In this document: one piece after another, positions 17,939 to 26,578 of the stretch | How the letters are laid out: each line of letters begins with the position of its first letter | Numbering within the stretch: position 1 is the first letter of the stretch | DNA from: Gordonia insulae | GTDB lineage: Bacteria > Actinomycetota > Actinomycetes > Mycobacteriales > Mycobacteriaceae | Assembly: GCF_003855095.1 (NCBI RefSeq) | Contig: NZ_CP033972.1 | Location: forward strand, 3,968,001 to 4,032,000 | Length of the DNA stretch: 64,000 bases | Reading direction: 5' to 3' | Notes under the pieces: model-generated | Told to the model about the DNA's origin: nothing | Databases searched by the model: none | What the model saw: the letters and a program-made list of their open reading frames with translations, nothing else | Program-made: the position numbers and the translations under genes

Positions 17939-17950
17939 AACCGTACGGTT
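17939..17950. promoter_or_regulatory. Perfect 12-bp palindrome AACCGTACGGTT
   Basis: Lies about 170 bases upstream of the 24-residue ORF. The ACCGTACGGT core has the form of many TetR-family operators. No regulator can be assigned. Confidence 0.35.
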
Positions 17951-18086
17951 TGTTTCGCTGAATCTGAATCCGAGTGTACGACGACGAATCAGGGTGCGCG
18001 CGGAATTGGGACTCTTGACCGGAGTGATCGCCCAATGTTCACGAAAGGCCAGCTAAAGGCCACTTTCGGTTACCGGTGAATGCATA

Positions 18087-18156
18087 TTGACAGCTCTCCA
18101 ACATATGTTGAGAATTGGTTTCAACCATTGTTGAGTCGATTCTCCAACACGTGTTG
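18087..18156. promoter_or_regulatory. Promoter-like TTGACA with three palindromes spaced 23 bp
   Basis: CAACATATGTTG at 18099, CAACCATTGTTG at 18122 and CAACACGTGTTG at 18145: starts exactly 23 bases apart. The outer two are perfect and share the flanks TCTCCAACA-NN-TGTTGAGAA. A rightward TTGACA at 18087 with GAGAAT 17 bases later overlaps the first site. The downstream strand on that side is antisense to the ligase gene, so the target could instead be the leftward 24-residue ORF. Confidence 0.6.
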
Positions 18157-18232
18157 AGAAAGCGCGCCGGAACAACCGGAGACCAGCAGGAATCGTCTGA
18201 AAATGCGAAGTCTCACAATTCTTCGCACACGA

Positions 18233-19729
18233 TCAGTGCTCGATCCTACGCAGCGCGTCCCGATCGATCGCACGCTTGAGGATCTTGCCTGTCGCGCCCT
18301 TCGGCAGCGCATCGACGGTCTGGACGATGCGGGGGATCTTGTAGGCGCTGAGGCGCTCCCCCGCCCACTCCCGTAATCCATCGGCATCGAGTTGGGCGCC
18401 GGCCCGGGGTGTGATGACGGCGGCGATCTCCTCGCCGTAGTGATCGTCGGCGACGCCGACGACAGCCACCTCGACGATGTCGGGGTGTTCGTAGAGCACC
18501 TCTTCCACCTCGCGCGGGTACACGTTGTAACCGCCGCGGATGATGAGGTCTTTCGCGCGGTCGACGATGCGCAGGGCACCGTCGGCGTCCATGGTGCCCA
18601 GGTCGCCGGTGCGCAGCCAGCCGTCGGTGAGGTCGGCGGCGGTGGCATCGGGGCGGTTCCAGTACTCCTTCATCACCGTCGGGGCCTTGATGAAGATCTC
18701 CCCGATCACCTCGGGTGCCACGACTTCGCCGTCGGGATCACGCACCTCGATCGTGAAGCCGGGCAGGGCCGGGCCCACGGATCCGACGGCGCCGTCGGCG
18801 CCACGGAAGGTGGCGGCGCCGGAGGTCTCGGTGAGCCCGTACCCTTCCATGATCGCGCAGCCGAACCGCTCCTGGAAGGCGCGGATGACCTCGGCGGGCA
18901 GAGAGGCCCCGCCGGAACAGGCGAGACGCAGATCGGCGAAGTCCGATGGTGGATAGTCGCCGGTCACCTGGAGCATCGCATTCCACATCGTGGGCACGCC
19001 GCACGCGATGGTGATCCGCTCGTCGCGGAGGAGGTCCATGAACGCGGCGGGCGTGAACGGGCTCAGCAAGGACAGACTCCCGCCGGTCGACAACGCCCCG
19101 TTCATCACGATCGCCTGGCCGAACACGTGGAACAGCGGTAGCGCGGTCGCCCACCGTTCGGCCGATCCGAGATCGAGCACCTGCCGGAACGCGACGGGAC
19201 ACGCAGTGATGTTCCCGACGGTCAGCGCCGCACCTTTGGGGCGGCCCGTCGTGCCGGAGGTGTACAGGATCACTGCGACGTCATCGTCCGCACGATCGAC
19301 GAACGACGTCACGGGAGCCGGACCGCCCTCCTCGTCGTCGAACGGTCCGATCTCGACGAACGGCAGGCCGGCGCTCTCGGCAACGGATCGGGCGTTCGTC
19401 GCGCACTCGTGCCACGCGACGATCAGTGACGTGCCGGAATCGCCCACGACATACTCGATCTCGGGCACGGTCGACATCACGTTCATGGTGATGATCGTCG
19501 CCCCGGCCGTCTGCAGACCGTAGTACGTGACCACGAACTCCGGCACCGACGGCGCGATGAACAGCACCCGATCCCCGATCTGCACGCCGAGTTCGGCACA
19601 CCTCGCCGCGGAACCGGCGATGCGTTCGCGGAGCTCGCCGTAGGTCAGCGTCCTCGTTCCGCTGCCGACCGCCATCCGCTCCGGCGTCTCATCGGCGTTG
19701 CGCCACAGTTCCGCGACGATGCTTGCCAT
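18233..19729 (-). CDS. Acyl-CoA synthetase (FadD-type AMP-binding)
   Basis: 498 residues. Activates a carboxylic acid to acyl-AMP and then acyl-CoA. The AMP-binding P-loop is YTSGTTGRPKGA; EGYGLTETSG is motif A5; GWLRTGDLG, DRAKDLIIRGGYNVYP and PKGATGKILKR (catalytic Lys) complete the two-domain enzyme. GGGAGA precedes the ATG. It lies 15 bases after the phosphotriesterase stop, in the same leftward operon, so both may serve one catabolic route. Confidence 0.92.
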   Translation of the reverse strand: MASIVAELWRNADETPERMAVGSGTRTLTYGELRERIAGSAARCAELGVQIGDRVLFIAPSVPEFVVTYYGLQTAGATIITMNVMSTVPEIEYVVGDSGTSLIVAWHECATNARSVAESAGLPFVEIGPFDDEEGGPAPVTSFVDRADDDVAVILYTSGTTGRPKGAALTVGNITACPVAFRQVLDLGSAERWATALPLFHVFGQAIVMNGALSTGGSLSLLSPFTPAAFMDLLRDERITIACGVPTMWNAMLQVTGDYPPSDFADLRLACSGGASLPAEVIRAFQERFGCAIMEGYGLTETSGAATFRGADGAVGSVGPALPGFTIEVRDPDGEVVAPEVIGEIFIKAPTVMKEYWNRPDATAADLTDGWLRTGDLGTMDADGALRIVDRAKDLIIRGGYNVYPREVEEVLYEHPDIVEVAVVGVADDHYGEEIAAVITPRAGAQLDADGLREWAGERLSAYKIPRIVQTVDALPKGATGKILKRAIDRDALRRIEH

Positions 19730-19744
19730 GGTGTCTCCCTCAGC

Positions 19745-20704
19745 TCACTCGAAGTACCGACGCGGGACGTCGACGAGCATCGTGTCGATGTCCTTGTCGC
19801 TGACCCCGCGTTCGCGCAGGGCGGGTAGCACGTCCTCGCTGATGTGCCGGTAGTTCCACTTCGGCACCGCCTGGCGTTTGGCCTCGGGGCCGAACCAATC
19901 GATGAAGCACGACGCGTCGTGTGCCAGCGCCATCCGGTCCGCGTACCCCTTCTCCACCAGCGCGACGACCGTGTTGATCCGGTCCTCGAACGGGAGCAGG
20001 ACGTCGAGCCCGAAGCGATCCATGCCGAGGATCGAGCCGGCGTCGGCCAGCTTCATCAGATAGTCGAGGTCGGTGGAGTCGCCTGAGTGGCCGATGACCA
20101 CCTTGGTGAGGTCGGCGCCTTCCTCCGAGAGCACCTGTTGCGCAACCAGTCCGGACTGCGTGTGCGGATTCGTGTGCACGGTGATGGGTGCACCGGTCTG
20201 CACGCTGGTCTGGCCGACCGCGCGCATCACCCGCTCCACGCCGGGCGTGAGTCCCTGTTCCTCGATCGCGCACTTGAGGAACGCCGCCTTCACCCCGGTG
20301 TCGGCGATCCCCTCGGTGAGGTCCTTCACGAAGAAGGTGACCAGCGGCTCGGACACGTCGAACAACAGCCCCGGGCCGGTGTAGTGGAACTGGAACGGGA
20401 TGTCGTTGTACGTGTACAGACCGGTGGCGACGACGATGTTGAGGTCGATCTGTTCGGCGATCCGTTGAATCCTCGGGATGTAGCGCCCGAGGCCCAGCAC
20501 CGTCGGATCCAGGATGGTGTCCATGCCGAGGCTCTTGAGTTCACGCAGATCGCGGGCCGCCTCCGCGATCTTCTCCTCCTCGTCCCAGTCGTACTGATAG
20601 TTCTCGCGGTATTCCTCACCCAGGACGAAGACGTGCTCGTGCACCAGGACGTTGCCCAGCTCGGCGGAATCGACGGGACCGGTGACGGTGTTGACGGTGC
20701 TCAA
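19745..20704 (-). CDS. php: Phosphotriesterase-family amidohydrolase (Php)
   Basis: 319 residues. Binuclear-metal hydrolase of the PTE/lactonase group. VHEHV gives the first two His; AFLKCA contains the Lys that is normally carboxylated; ITVHTN, VIGHSGD and ALAHDAS give the later ligands. Members act as lactonases or esterases; the true substrate is unknown. TTG start with GGAGGAG 6 bases upstream. It heads an operon with an acyl-CoA ligase. In M. tuberculosis php neighbours fadE and tetR genes, matching the link proposed here. Confidence 0.88.
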   Translation of the reverse strand: MSTVNTVTGPVDSAELGNVLVHEHVFVLGEEYRENYQYDWDEEEKIAEAARDLRELKSLGMDTILDPTVLGLGRYIPRIQRIAEQIDLNIVVATGLYTYNDIPFQFHYTGPGLLFDVSEPLVTFFVKDLTEGIADTGVKAAFLKCAIEEQGLTPGVERVMRAVGQTSVQTGAPITVHTNPHTQSGLVAQQVLSEEGADLTKVVIGHSGDSTDLDYLMKLADAGSILGMDRFGLDVLLPFEDRINTVVALVEKGYADRMALAHDASCFIDWFGPEAKRQAVPKWNYRHISEDVLPALRERGVSDKDIDTMLVDVPRRYFE

Positions 20705-20760
20705 GGCGGCTCCTCCGGACAGTGCGGGTATGTGTTCTGGGTCACTCCGGCCAGACTGTA

Positions 20761-20786
20761 TTTGAGGATGAGTTCAACTTCAAGAG
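20761..20786. promoter_or_regulatory. Degenerate copy of the TTGAA operator
   Basis: Minus strand CTTGAA-N12-CTCAAA, matching 19 of 26 positions of the perfect palindrome at 13709-13734. It lies 57-82 bases before the php start. Confidence 0.4.
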
Positions 20787-20810
20787 CGGGTCGACCGCGC
20801 ACCGCGCCGG

Positions 20811-20833
20811 GTTGCGCTCACGCTGATCGGAAC
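20811..20833 (+). promoter_or_regulatory. Candidate sulfur operator, copy A
   Basis: Contains TTGCGCTCACGCTGATCGG, with outer palindrome CGNTCA-N3-TGANCG. It lies 78-100 bases before the sulfatase start. Nineteen of 23 positions match the copy at 47131 and 18 of 23 match the copy at 12248. Confidence 0.45.
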
Positions 20834-20910
20834 TGTGTGACGAGCACGAGGTCGACGAGGCGCCGTTGTCATATCCGTGCAGGTGAGCGCGAGTCGTGCA
20901 TGATGGACCA

Positions 20911-22368
20911 ATGCCGACCACGCAATCCTTTGGCGCGGCAGGCGCTGAAGCGCAGAGCAGTGCAGCGCCGCGCGAGAACGTTCTGCTGATCCACTGGCAC
21001 GACCTCGGTCGCCACCTCGCCTGCTACGGCAACGAGGGTGTGGACAGCCCGAACCTGGACGAACTCGCCGCGGACGGAATCCTGCTCACCGACGCCCACG
21101 CGACCGCGCCGCTGTGTTCACCCGCCCGGGGATCGCTCTTCACCGGCCGATATCCGCATCGCAACGGCCTGGTCGGCCTCGCCCACCACGGGTTCGAATA
21201 CCGCGACGATGTCCGGACGCTGCCGGCCCTGCTGTCCGACGTCGGCTACCGGACCGTGCTGTTCGGGATGCAGCACGAGAGTGCCGACCCGACCAGCCTC
21301 GGATTCGACACCATCGACGTGTCCGACTCGCTGTGCGACTACGTGGTGGCCCGGTCTCAGGACTGGCTGCGCGATCATGTGCACGCCTCCGACGAACGCC
21401 CGTTCCTGCTGACCGCCGGATTCTTCGAGACCCATCGCCCGTATCCGGCGGATCAGTACAAGCACGCCGACCCCGCCTCGCTCGATGTGCCGAGCTTCCT
21501 GCCCGACACCGACGATGTCCGCGAGGATCTGGCCGGGTTGCACGGCAGCATCACCCAGGCCGACGCCGCGGTCGGTCGGCTGCTCGACACGGTCGCCGAG
21601 CTCGGCCTGGACGAGACGACGTGGATCGTCTTCTTCACCGACCACGGACTCGCCTTCCCCCGCGCGAAGTCGACGCTCTATGCCGAGGGCACCGGCATCG
21701 CATTCATCGTCCGGCCGCCGTCGCGGCGCGGCGTCGCCCCGCACACCTACAACGACCTGTTCTCCGGGGTGGATCTGACCCCGACGATCCTCGACCTGCT
21801 GTCGGTGCCCGCACCCACGGGGATCGACGGCGACTCGCATGCGAGCCAGTTGCTCGTCGACGACGCACCCCCGGTGCGCACGGAGGTCTTCACCGAGAAG
21901 ACCTACCACGACGCCTTCGACCCGATACGTGCCGTGCGCACAAAGGAATTCAGCTACATCGAGAACTACGCCGAACGTCCGGGGCTGCTCCTGCCCCTCG
22001 ACATCGCGGACAGTCTCTCGGCGAAGTCCCTGGATCCCGACCGCATCAGCGCCCCGCGACCCCGGCACGAACTCTACGACCTGACTGCCGATCCCGATGA
22101 GCGAAACAATCTCGCCGATGACCCGGCGTACGCGGCGACCCGCAGGCAACTCGAGCAACTCCTGTCCGAGTGGCGTTCGCGGACAGATGATGTGATCCCC
22201 GACGACCACGAGGGAACGGCGTTCGCGGAGCTCTTCATGTCGCAGTACTACGCGAAAGCCGAGGAAACCCGTCCGGACGAGGAGGCTCTGCCGTCTCGCC
22301 GACCGCGTGGCGAACGGCGCGAGCTCCACGGCGAGATCAGCACCCTCGGCAAGACCCGCCACCCCTGA
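20911..22368 (+). CDS. Type I sulfatase, 485 residues
   Basis: Second sulfatase of the window, shorter than and not closely similar to the one at 9898. N-terminal LLIHWHDLGRHLACYG carries the metal-binding Asp. C69-S-P-A-R73 is the formylglycine motif. GMQHE and FFTDHG are active-site segments, and the C-terminal region has the HELYDLTADPDERNNLA pattern usual for family S1. No signal peptide, so it is likely cytosolic. ATG at 20911 or GTG at 20896 could be the start; neither has a strong Shine-Dalgarno. It stands upstream of stf0-cysD-cysNC. Confidence 0.88.
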   Translation: MPTTQSFGAAGAEAQSSAAPRENVLLIHWHDLGRHLACYGNEGVDSPNLDELAADGILLTDAHATAPLCSPARGSLFTGRYPHRNGLVGLAHHGFEYRDDVRTLPALLSDVGYRTVLFGMQHESADPTSLGFDTIDVSDSLCDYVVARSQDWLRDHVHASDERPFLLTAGFFETHRPYPADQYKHADPASLDVPSFLPDTDDVREDLAGLHGSITQADAAVGRLLDTVAELGLDETTWIVFFTDHGLAFPRAKSTLYAEGTGIAFIVRPPSRRGVAPHTYNDLFSGVDLTPTILDLLSVPAPTGIDGDSHASQLLVDDAPPVRTEVFTEKTYHDAFDPIRAVRTKEFSYIENYAERPGLLLPLDIADSLSAKSLDPDRISAPRPRHELYDLTADPDERNNLADDPAYAATRRQLEQLLSEWRSRTDDVIPDDHEGTAFAELFMSQYYAKAEETRPDEEALPSRRPRGERRELHGEISTLGKTRHP

Positions 22369-22436
22369 CGCCGGCCGCCAGCACACAACCATCGTATTGT
22401 AAATACTTTGCGCTGCCCTGACCGTAAATGCCCAGG

Positions 22437-22471
22437 TTGCGAGCGGTTTCCACGTGATTACACTGATCCGC
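22437..22471 (+). promoter_or_regulatory. Promoter for a leaderless stf0-cysD-cysNC transcript
   Basis: TTGCGA, 16 bases, TACACT, then 7 bases to the GTG at 22472. No Shine-Dalgarno is present, so transcription probably begins at the start codon. Confidence 0.5.
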
Positions 22472-23269
22472 GTGTCCGACGTCTCGAACTACCTCGTGTG
22501 CGCGAGTCAGCGCAGCGGCAGCACTCTGTTGGTGGAGTCGCTCGCCGCGTCCGGCGTCGCGGGTAAGCCGCAGGAGTTCTTCCAGTACTTCACGGCGTCG
22601 TCGCAGGCGCCGCAACCGCGGGAATGGTTCGCGGGTGTTCACGACCCCGAGATCCTGGACCTCCTCGCCCCGATCGACGACGGCATCGTCGACACCCGTG
22701 GCAGCGAGGAGTGGAAGGCCGACATCCTCGATCAGGGGCGGTCACCCAACGGGGTGTGGGGCGGGAAGCTGATGTGGAATCAGACTCCCCTGTTGATCGC
22801 CCGCAGCCGCGTGGCGTCGGGATCGTTGCGCACGGCCATCCGATCGATCTTCGACGGTGTGGACCCGGTGTACATCCACGTCTACCGGGAAGACGTGGTG
22901 CCGCAGGCGGTCTCGATGTGGCGGGCGGTGCAGACCCGGGTCTGGCGCGACGAGGCGGGCGTGCATTCCTCCGGTGAGGACGGCGCCGTCTACCACGCCG
23001 GCGGCATCGCGCACCTCGCCGGAATCCTCCTCGAGCAGGACCGCAACTGGCGTCGCTGGTTCGCCGCCGAATCGATCGAGCCGGTCGAGGTCGGCTTCGG
23101 TGATCTGGTGCGCAACCCCACCGACACCACGGCACGCGTGCTCTCGGCGATCGGCCAGGACCCCGACCTCGCGCCCCCGCCACCGCTCAAACCGCAGTCC
23201 AACGCCCGCTCCAAGGAATGGGCGGATCACTACCGCATCGACGCGACACGGAACGGATACCCACTATGA
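22472..23269 (+). CDS. stf0: Stf0-type sulfotransferase
   Basis: 265 residues. Transfers the sulfuryl group of PAPS; the M. tuberculosis Stf0 makes trehalose-2-sulfate. YLVCASQRSGSTLLVESL at the N-terminus is the 5'-phosphosulfate loop and GVAGKPQEFFQYF follows as in Stf0. YREDVVPQAVSMWRA is the 3'-phosphate region. The start is placed at GTG-Ser-Asp, matching the usual N-terminus. It overlaps cysD by 4 bases, so PAPS supply and use are co-expressed. Confidence 0.88.
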   Translation: MSDVSNYLVCASQRSGSTLLVESLAASGVAGKPQEFFQYFTASSQAPQPREWFAGVHDPEILDLLAPIDDGIVDTRGSEEWKADILDQGRSPNGVWGGKLMWNQTPLLIARSRVASGSLRTAIRSIFDGVDPVYIHVYREDVVPQAVSMWRAVQTRVWRDEAGVHSSGEDGAVYHAGGIAHLAGILLEQDRNWRRWFAAESIEPVEVGFGDLVRNPTDTTARVLSAIGQDPDLAPPPPLKPQSNARSKEWADHYRIDATRNGYPL

Positions 23270-24264
23270 GTGCAGAACCGGTGGTCGACGACCTCACCGA
23301 CGACCTCACCGACGACCAACGTGTCGACGATCAACCCGCCGAGGATGTCGATCACGTTGCCGCGCTGCGTGTTCTCGAGTCGGAGTCGGTCCACATCATC
23401 CGGGAGGTGGTCGCCGAACTCGAACGTCCCGTGCTGCTCTTCTCCGGTGGCAAGGACTCGATCGTGTTGCTTCGTCTGGCCGAGAAGGCCTTTCGTCCGC
23501 ACCCGCTGCCGTTTCCGATCCTGCACGTGGACACCGGCCACAACTTCGACGAGGTCATCGAGTTCCGTGACCGCCGGGTCGCGCCGACGCCCGACAACCC
23601 CGGCGGCATCAGGCTGATCGTGGCGTCGGTGCAGGAATCGATCGACTCCGGTCGCGTCGCCGAGTCCACCGATCCGTCCGGCTCGCGCAATCGCCTGCAG
23701 ACCCGCACCTTGCTCGACGCGTTGGAGGCGGGTGGCTTCGACGCCGCATTCGGCGGTGCCCGCCGCGACGAGGACCGCGCCCGCGCCAAGGAACGCGTGT
23801 TCAGCTTCCGCGACGAGTTCGGCCAATGGGATCCACGATCCCAGCGACCGGAGCCCTGGTCGATCTACAACGGCCGCATCCGGCGAGGGGAATCCGTCCG
23901 GGTGTTCCCGCTGTCCAACTGGACCGAGACCGACATCTGGCGCTATATCGAGATCGAGAACCTCGACCTCCCGCCGATCTACTATGCAAGCGAGCGTGAG
24001 GTTTTCGACCGCGACGGCATCCTGCTCGCCGTGTCACCGCACAGCCGGCCGCGCGATGGTGAACAGGTGAGCACGGAATGGGTGCGGTACCGCACCGTCG
24101 GCGACCTCACCATCACCGGAGCGGTGCGATCACGCGCCACCACCATCCCGGAGATCATCGCCGAGATCTCCGACGCCACCGTCTCCGAACGCGGCGAGAC
24201 CCGCGCCGACGACCGCACGTCGTCGGCGGCCATGGAAGACCGGAAGCGCGAGGGATACTTCTGA
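23266..24264 (+). CDS. cysD: Sulfate adenylyltransferase subunit CysD
   Basis: 332 residues. Makes APS from ATP and sulfate with CysN. LLFSGGKDSIVLLRLAEKAF is the PP-loop of the ATP pyrophosphatase fold. FDAAFGGARRDEDRARAKERVFSFRD and WNxTETDIW-like segments match CysD. An acidic N-terminal extension of about 25 residues, with repeated DDLTDD, is unusual. Start chosen at ATGA overlapping stf0; the stop overlaps cysNC as TGATG. Confidence 0.95.
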   Translation: MSAEPVVDDLTDDLTDDQRVDDQPAEDVDHVAALRVLESESVHIIREVVAELERPVLLFSGGKDSIVLLRLAEKAFRPHPLPFPILHVDTGHNFDEVIEFRDRRVAPTPDNPGGIRLIVASVQESIDSGRVAESTDPSGSRNRLQTRTLLDALEAGGFDAAFGGARRDEDRARAKERVFSFRDEFGQWDPRSQRPEPWSIYNGRIRRGESVRVFPLSNWTETDIWRYIEIENLDLPPIYYASEREVFDRDGILLAVSPHSRPRDGEQVSTEWVRYRTVGDLTITGAVRSRATTIPEIIAEISDATVSERGETRADDRTSSAAMEDRKREGYF

Positions 24265-26180
24265 TGAGCACCACGATCGCACCGCAACGCTCCGGCCCCG
24301 CACCGGAATCCCGCCGACGGCAGATCCTGCGCCTGGCCACCGCCGGCAGTGTCGACGACGGCAAGTCCACGCTGATCGGGCGGCTGCTGCACGACACCGG
24401 CAGCCTCCCGACCGACCATCTCGATGCGGTCACCGACGACGAGGGGGTCGCCGACCTCGCCGCGCTGTCCGATGGTCTGCGCGCCGAACGTGAACAGGGC
24501 ATCACCATCGATGTCGCGTACCGCTTCTTCTCCACCGCGAGCCGCAACTACGTGCTGGCCGACACCCCCGGACACGAGCGCTATACACGCAACACCTTCA
24601 CCGGCGCGTCCAATGCCCACGTCGCGGTGTTACTGGTGGACGCGCGCAACGGATTACAGGTCCAGACCCGCCGCCACGCACGGATCGCGACCGTCCTCGG
24701 CGTGCCGCACGTGATCGCGGCCGTCAACAAGATCGATCTGGTCGACTACTCGGCAGAACGGTTCGCCGAGATCGAGGCGGACCTCGCGGAGCTCGCCACC
24801 CAGGTGGGCATCGACCATATTCTGGCGATCCCGGTGGCGGCCAAGGACGGCGACAATGTGGTGGACCGCTCGGTCAACACCCCCTGGTACACGGGGCCGA
24901 CGCTGCTCGAGTACCTGGAGGGGGTGGAGCTGGTCGCGCCGTCACCGACCACCGACGAACTCCGGTTCCCGATCCAGTGGGTGTCACGACCGACGGATCT
25001 GCATCGTCGCCGCTACTACGGACGACTCGCCGCCGGTCGACTGCATGTCGGCGACTCGGTCACGATCCTCCCCTCCGGCAACAGCAGTGTGGTCACCGCC
25101 GTCGACACGCTCGACGACGACCGTGAGTTCGCCGTTGCGCCGCTGTCGATCTCGATCGAGCTGGCCGACGACATCGACGTCGGGCGCGGCGATGTCATCG
25201 TCAGCGCCGCGGAGACCGCGCACGCGCCGGTGCTGGCCCGCGAGCTCGACGCGACGGTCTGCTGGTTGTCGGACACGCCACTGCACGCCGGCGATCGGGT
25301 GGCGCTCAAACACGGCGCCGCCACGGTACGTGCCACCGTGCAGTCGTTGGAACGTCGGCTGGACCCCGAGACACTGATCGAGCAGGTGGGTCCGAGTTCG
25401 TTGGGCCTCAACGACATCGGCGTCATCACCTTGCGTACGTCGTCGGTGGTCGTGGCCGATACGTATCTCGAGAACCGCGACACAGGTGCGTTCATCCTGA
25501 TCGACGAGTCGTCCAACGACACCGTCGGCGCGGGCACCATCACCCAGGCCCGAGAAGTGGTTCCCGGCAAGGCCACTCGCAACGACATCAAGTGGCATCC
25601 GAGTTCGCTGATCCGCTCCGAGCGCTGGCAGAAGACCGGCCAGCGAGGCGCGACGGTCTGGTTGACCGGGCTGCCCGCCTCCGGCAAGTCGACGGTTGCG
25701 GTCGCGCTCGAGCGGGAGTTGGTGAGCCGCGGCCGGGTCGCCTATCTGATCGACGGCGACAACATCCGCCATGGCATCTCCGACGATCTCGGATTCTCGC
25801 CCGGCGACCGCGCGGAGAACATCCGTCGCGTCGGACACCTGGCTCGCCTGTTCGGCGACGCCGGCGTGGTCTCGATCGCATCGATGGTGTCGCCGCTGCG
25901 GTCCGACCGGGAGATCGCCCGCCAACTCCATCACGCGGCCGACCTCGAGTTCATCGAGGTGCATGTCAGTACGCCGGTGACGGAGTGCGAGCGCCGCGAT
26001 CCGAAGGGTCTCTACGAACGCGCGCGCCGCGGGGAGCTGAAGGGCCTCACCGGAGTCGATGCACCGTATGAGAAACCGGAGAACCCCGACCTGCGCTTCG
26101 ACACGACCGGTGAGGACATCGAGGAGCTCGCAGGGCGTGTGCTCGCCGTGCTCGTGGAACGCGGCGTCCTCGACGGCTGA
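24264..26180 (+). CDS. cysNC: CysN-CysC fusion: sulfate adenylyltransferase GTPase and APS kinase
   Basis: 638 residues. The N-terminal GTPase (GSVDDGKS at 28-35, DTPGHE, NKIDL) drives sulfate adenylylation by CysD. Beta-barrel domains follow. The C-terminal APS kinase (GLPASGKS near 469-476) phosphorylates APS to PAPS. The fusion is the normal actinobacterial form. PAPS feeds Stf0 encoded in the same operon and possibly reductive assimilation; no CysH is seen in the window. It ends 5 bases before a converging gene. Confidence 0.95.
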   Translation: MSTTIAPQRSGPAPESRRRQILRLATAGSVDDGKSTLIGRLLHDTGSLPTDHLDAVTDDEGVADLAALSDGLRAEREQGITIDVAYRFFSTASRNYVLADTPGHERYTRNTFTGASNAHVAVLLVDARNGLQVQTRRHARIATVLGVPHVIAAVNKIDLVDYSAERFAEIEADLAELATQVGIDHILAIPVAAKDGDNVVDRSVNTPWYTGPTLLEYLEGVELVAPSPTTDELRFPIQWVSRPTDLHRRRYYGRLAAGRLHVGDSVTILPSGNSSVVTAVDTLDDDREFAVAPLSISIELADDIDVGRGDVIVSAAETAHAPVLARELDATVCWLSDTPLHAGDRVALKHGAATVRATVQSLERRLDPETLIEQVGPSSLGLNDIGVITLRTSSVVVADTYLENRDTGAFILIDESSNDTVGAGTITQAREVVPGKATRNDIKWHPSSLIRSERWQKTGQRGATVWLTGLPASGKSTVAVALERELVSRGRVAYLIDGDNIRHGISDDLGFSPGDRAENIRRVGHLARLFGDAGVVSIASMVSPLRSDREIARQLHHAADLEFIEVHVSTPVTECERRDPKGLYERARRGELKGLTGVDAPYEKPENPDLRFDTTGEDIEELAGRVLAVLVERGVLDG

Positions 26181-26184
26181 CGTC

Positions 26185-26469
26185 TCACTCGGACGAGGCC
26201 GGGTCCTCGTCCTCGGACAGCGCGACGACGTCCGGGTCGTCGGCGAAGACGAGGGTCTGATCGTCGACCGCGATCCCCCACCGGCGTGGCTGCGCGCGGC
26301 GATGTTCGTCGATGCGCACGCTGCTGTCCCCGACCGGGATCATGTCGCTGAAGTCCTCCACGATTGTGCCGGTGACGGACTCACCCTCGGGCAGGTTCAC
26401 CCGTACGCGGCTCGAAACGGCCAGGTCGTCGGGCGGCGGGTCGTGTTGTGGGTCTGATTCGGTAGACAC
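26185..26469 (-). CDS. Uncharacterised acidic protein, 94 residues
   Basis: No family is recognised. The middle (RVRVNLPEGESVTGTIVEDFSDM, then RRWGIAVDDQTLVFADDPDVVAL) looks like a small beta-barrel, possibly SH3- or Tudor-like. The ends are acidic and disordered. GTG start without a clear Shine-Dalgarno. It converges on cysNC and is divergent from the gene at 26579. Confidence 0.65.
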   Translation of the reverse strand: MSTESDPQHDPPPDDLAVSSRVRVNLPEGESVTGTIVEDFSDMIPVGDSSVRIDEHRRAQPRRWGIAVDDQTLVFADDPDVVALSEDEDPASSE

Positions 26470-26578
26470 GGTGCACCACAGTAAAGTGTCGATGCGCTAT
26501 AGAGCAACAGTCGTTGACACATTCTGTGGCGATCACCACGTTGGCCGCGTCGGGCCGCGGCCCGATAGATTGCATCGT

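Noticed and set aside
18201..18374. 57-codon ORF downstream of the TTGACA element at 18087
   Set aside because: Nearly all of it is antisense to the conserved 3' end of the acyl-CoA ligase, and there is no good ribosome binding site.
22408..22427. Fourth copy of the sulfur operator before stf0
   Set aside because: TTGCGCT and TGACCG are present but with one base less between them, and TTGCGCT also occurs before an unrelated ligase gene at 32298. Too weak to count.
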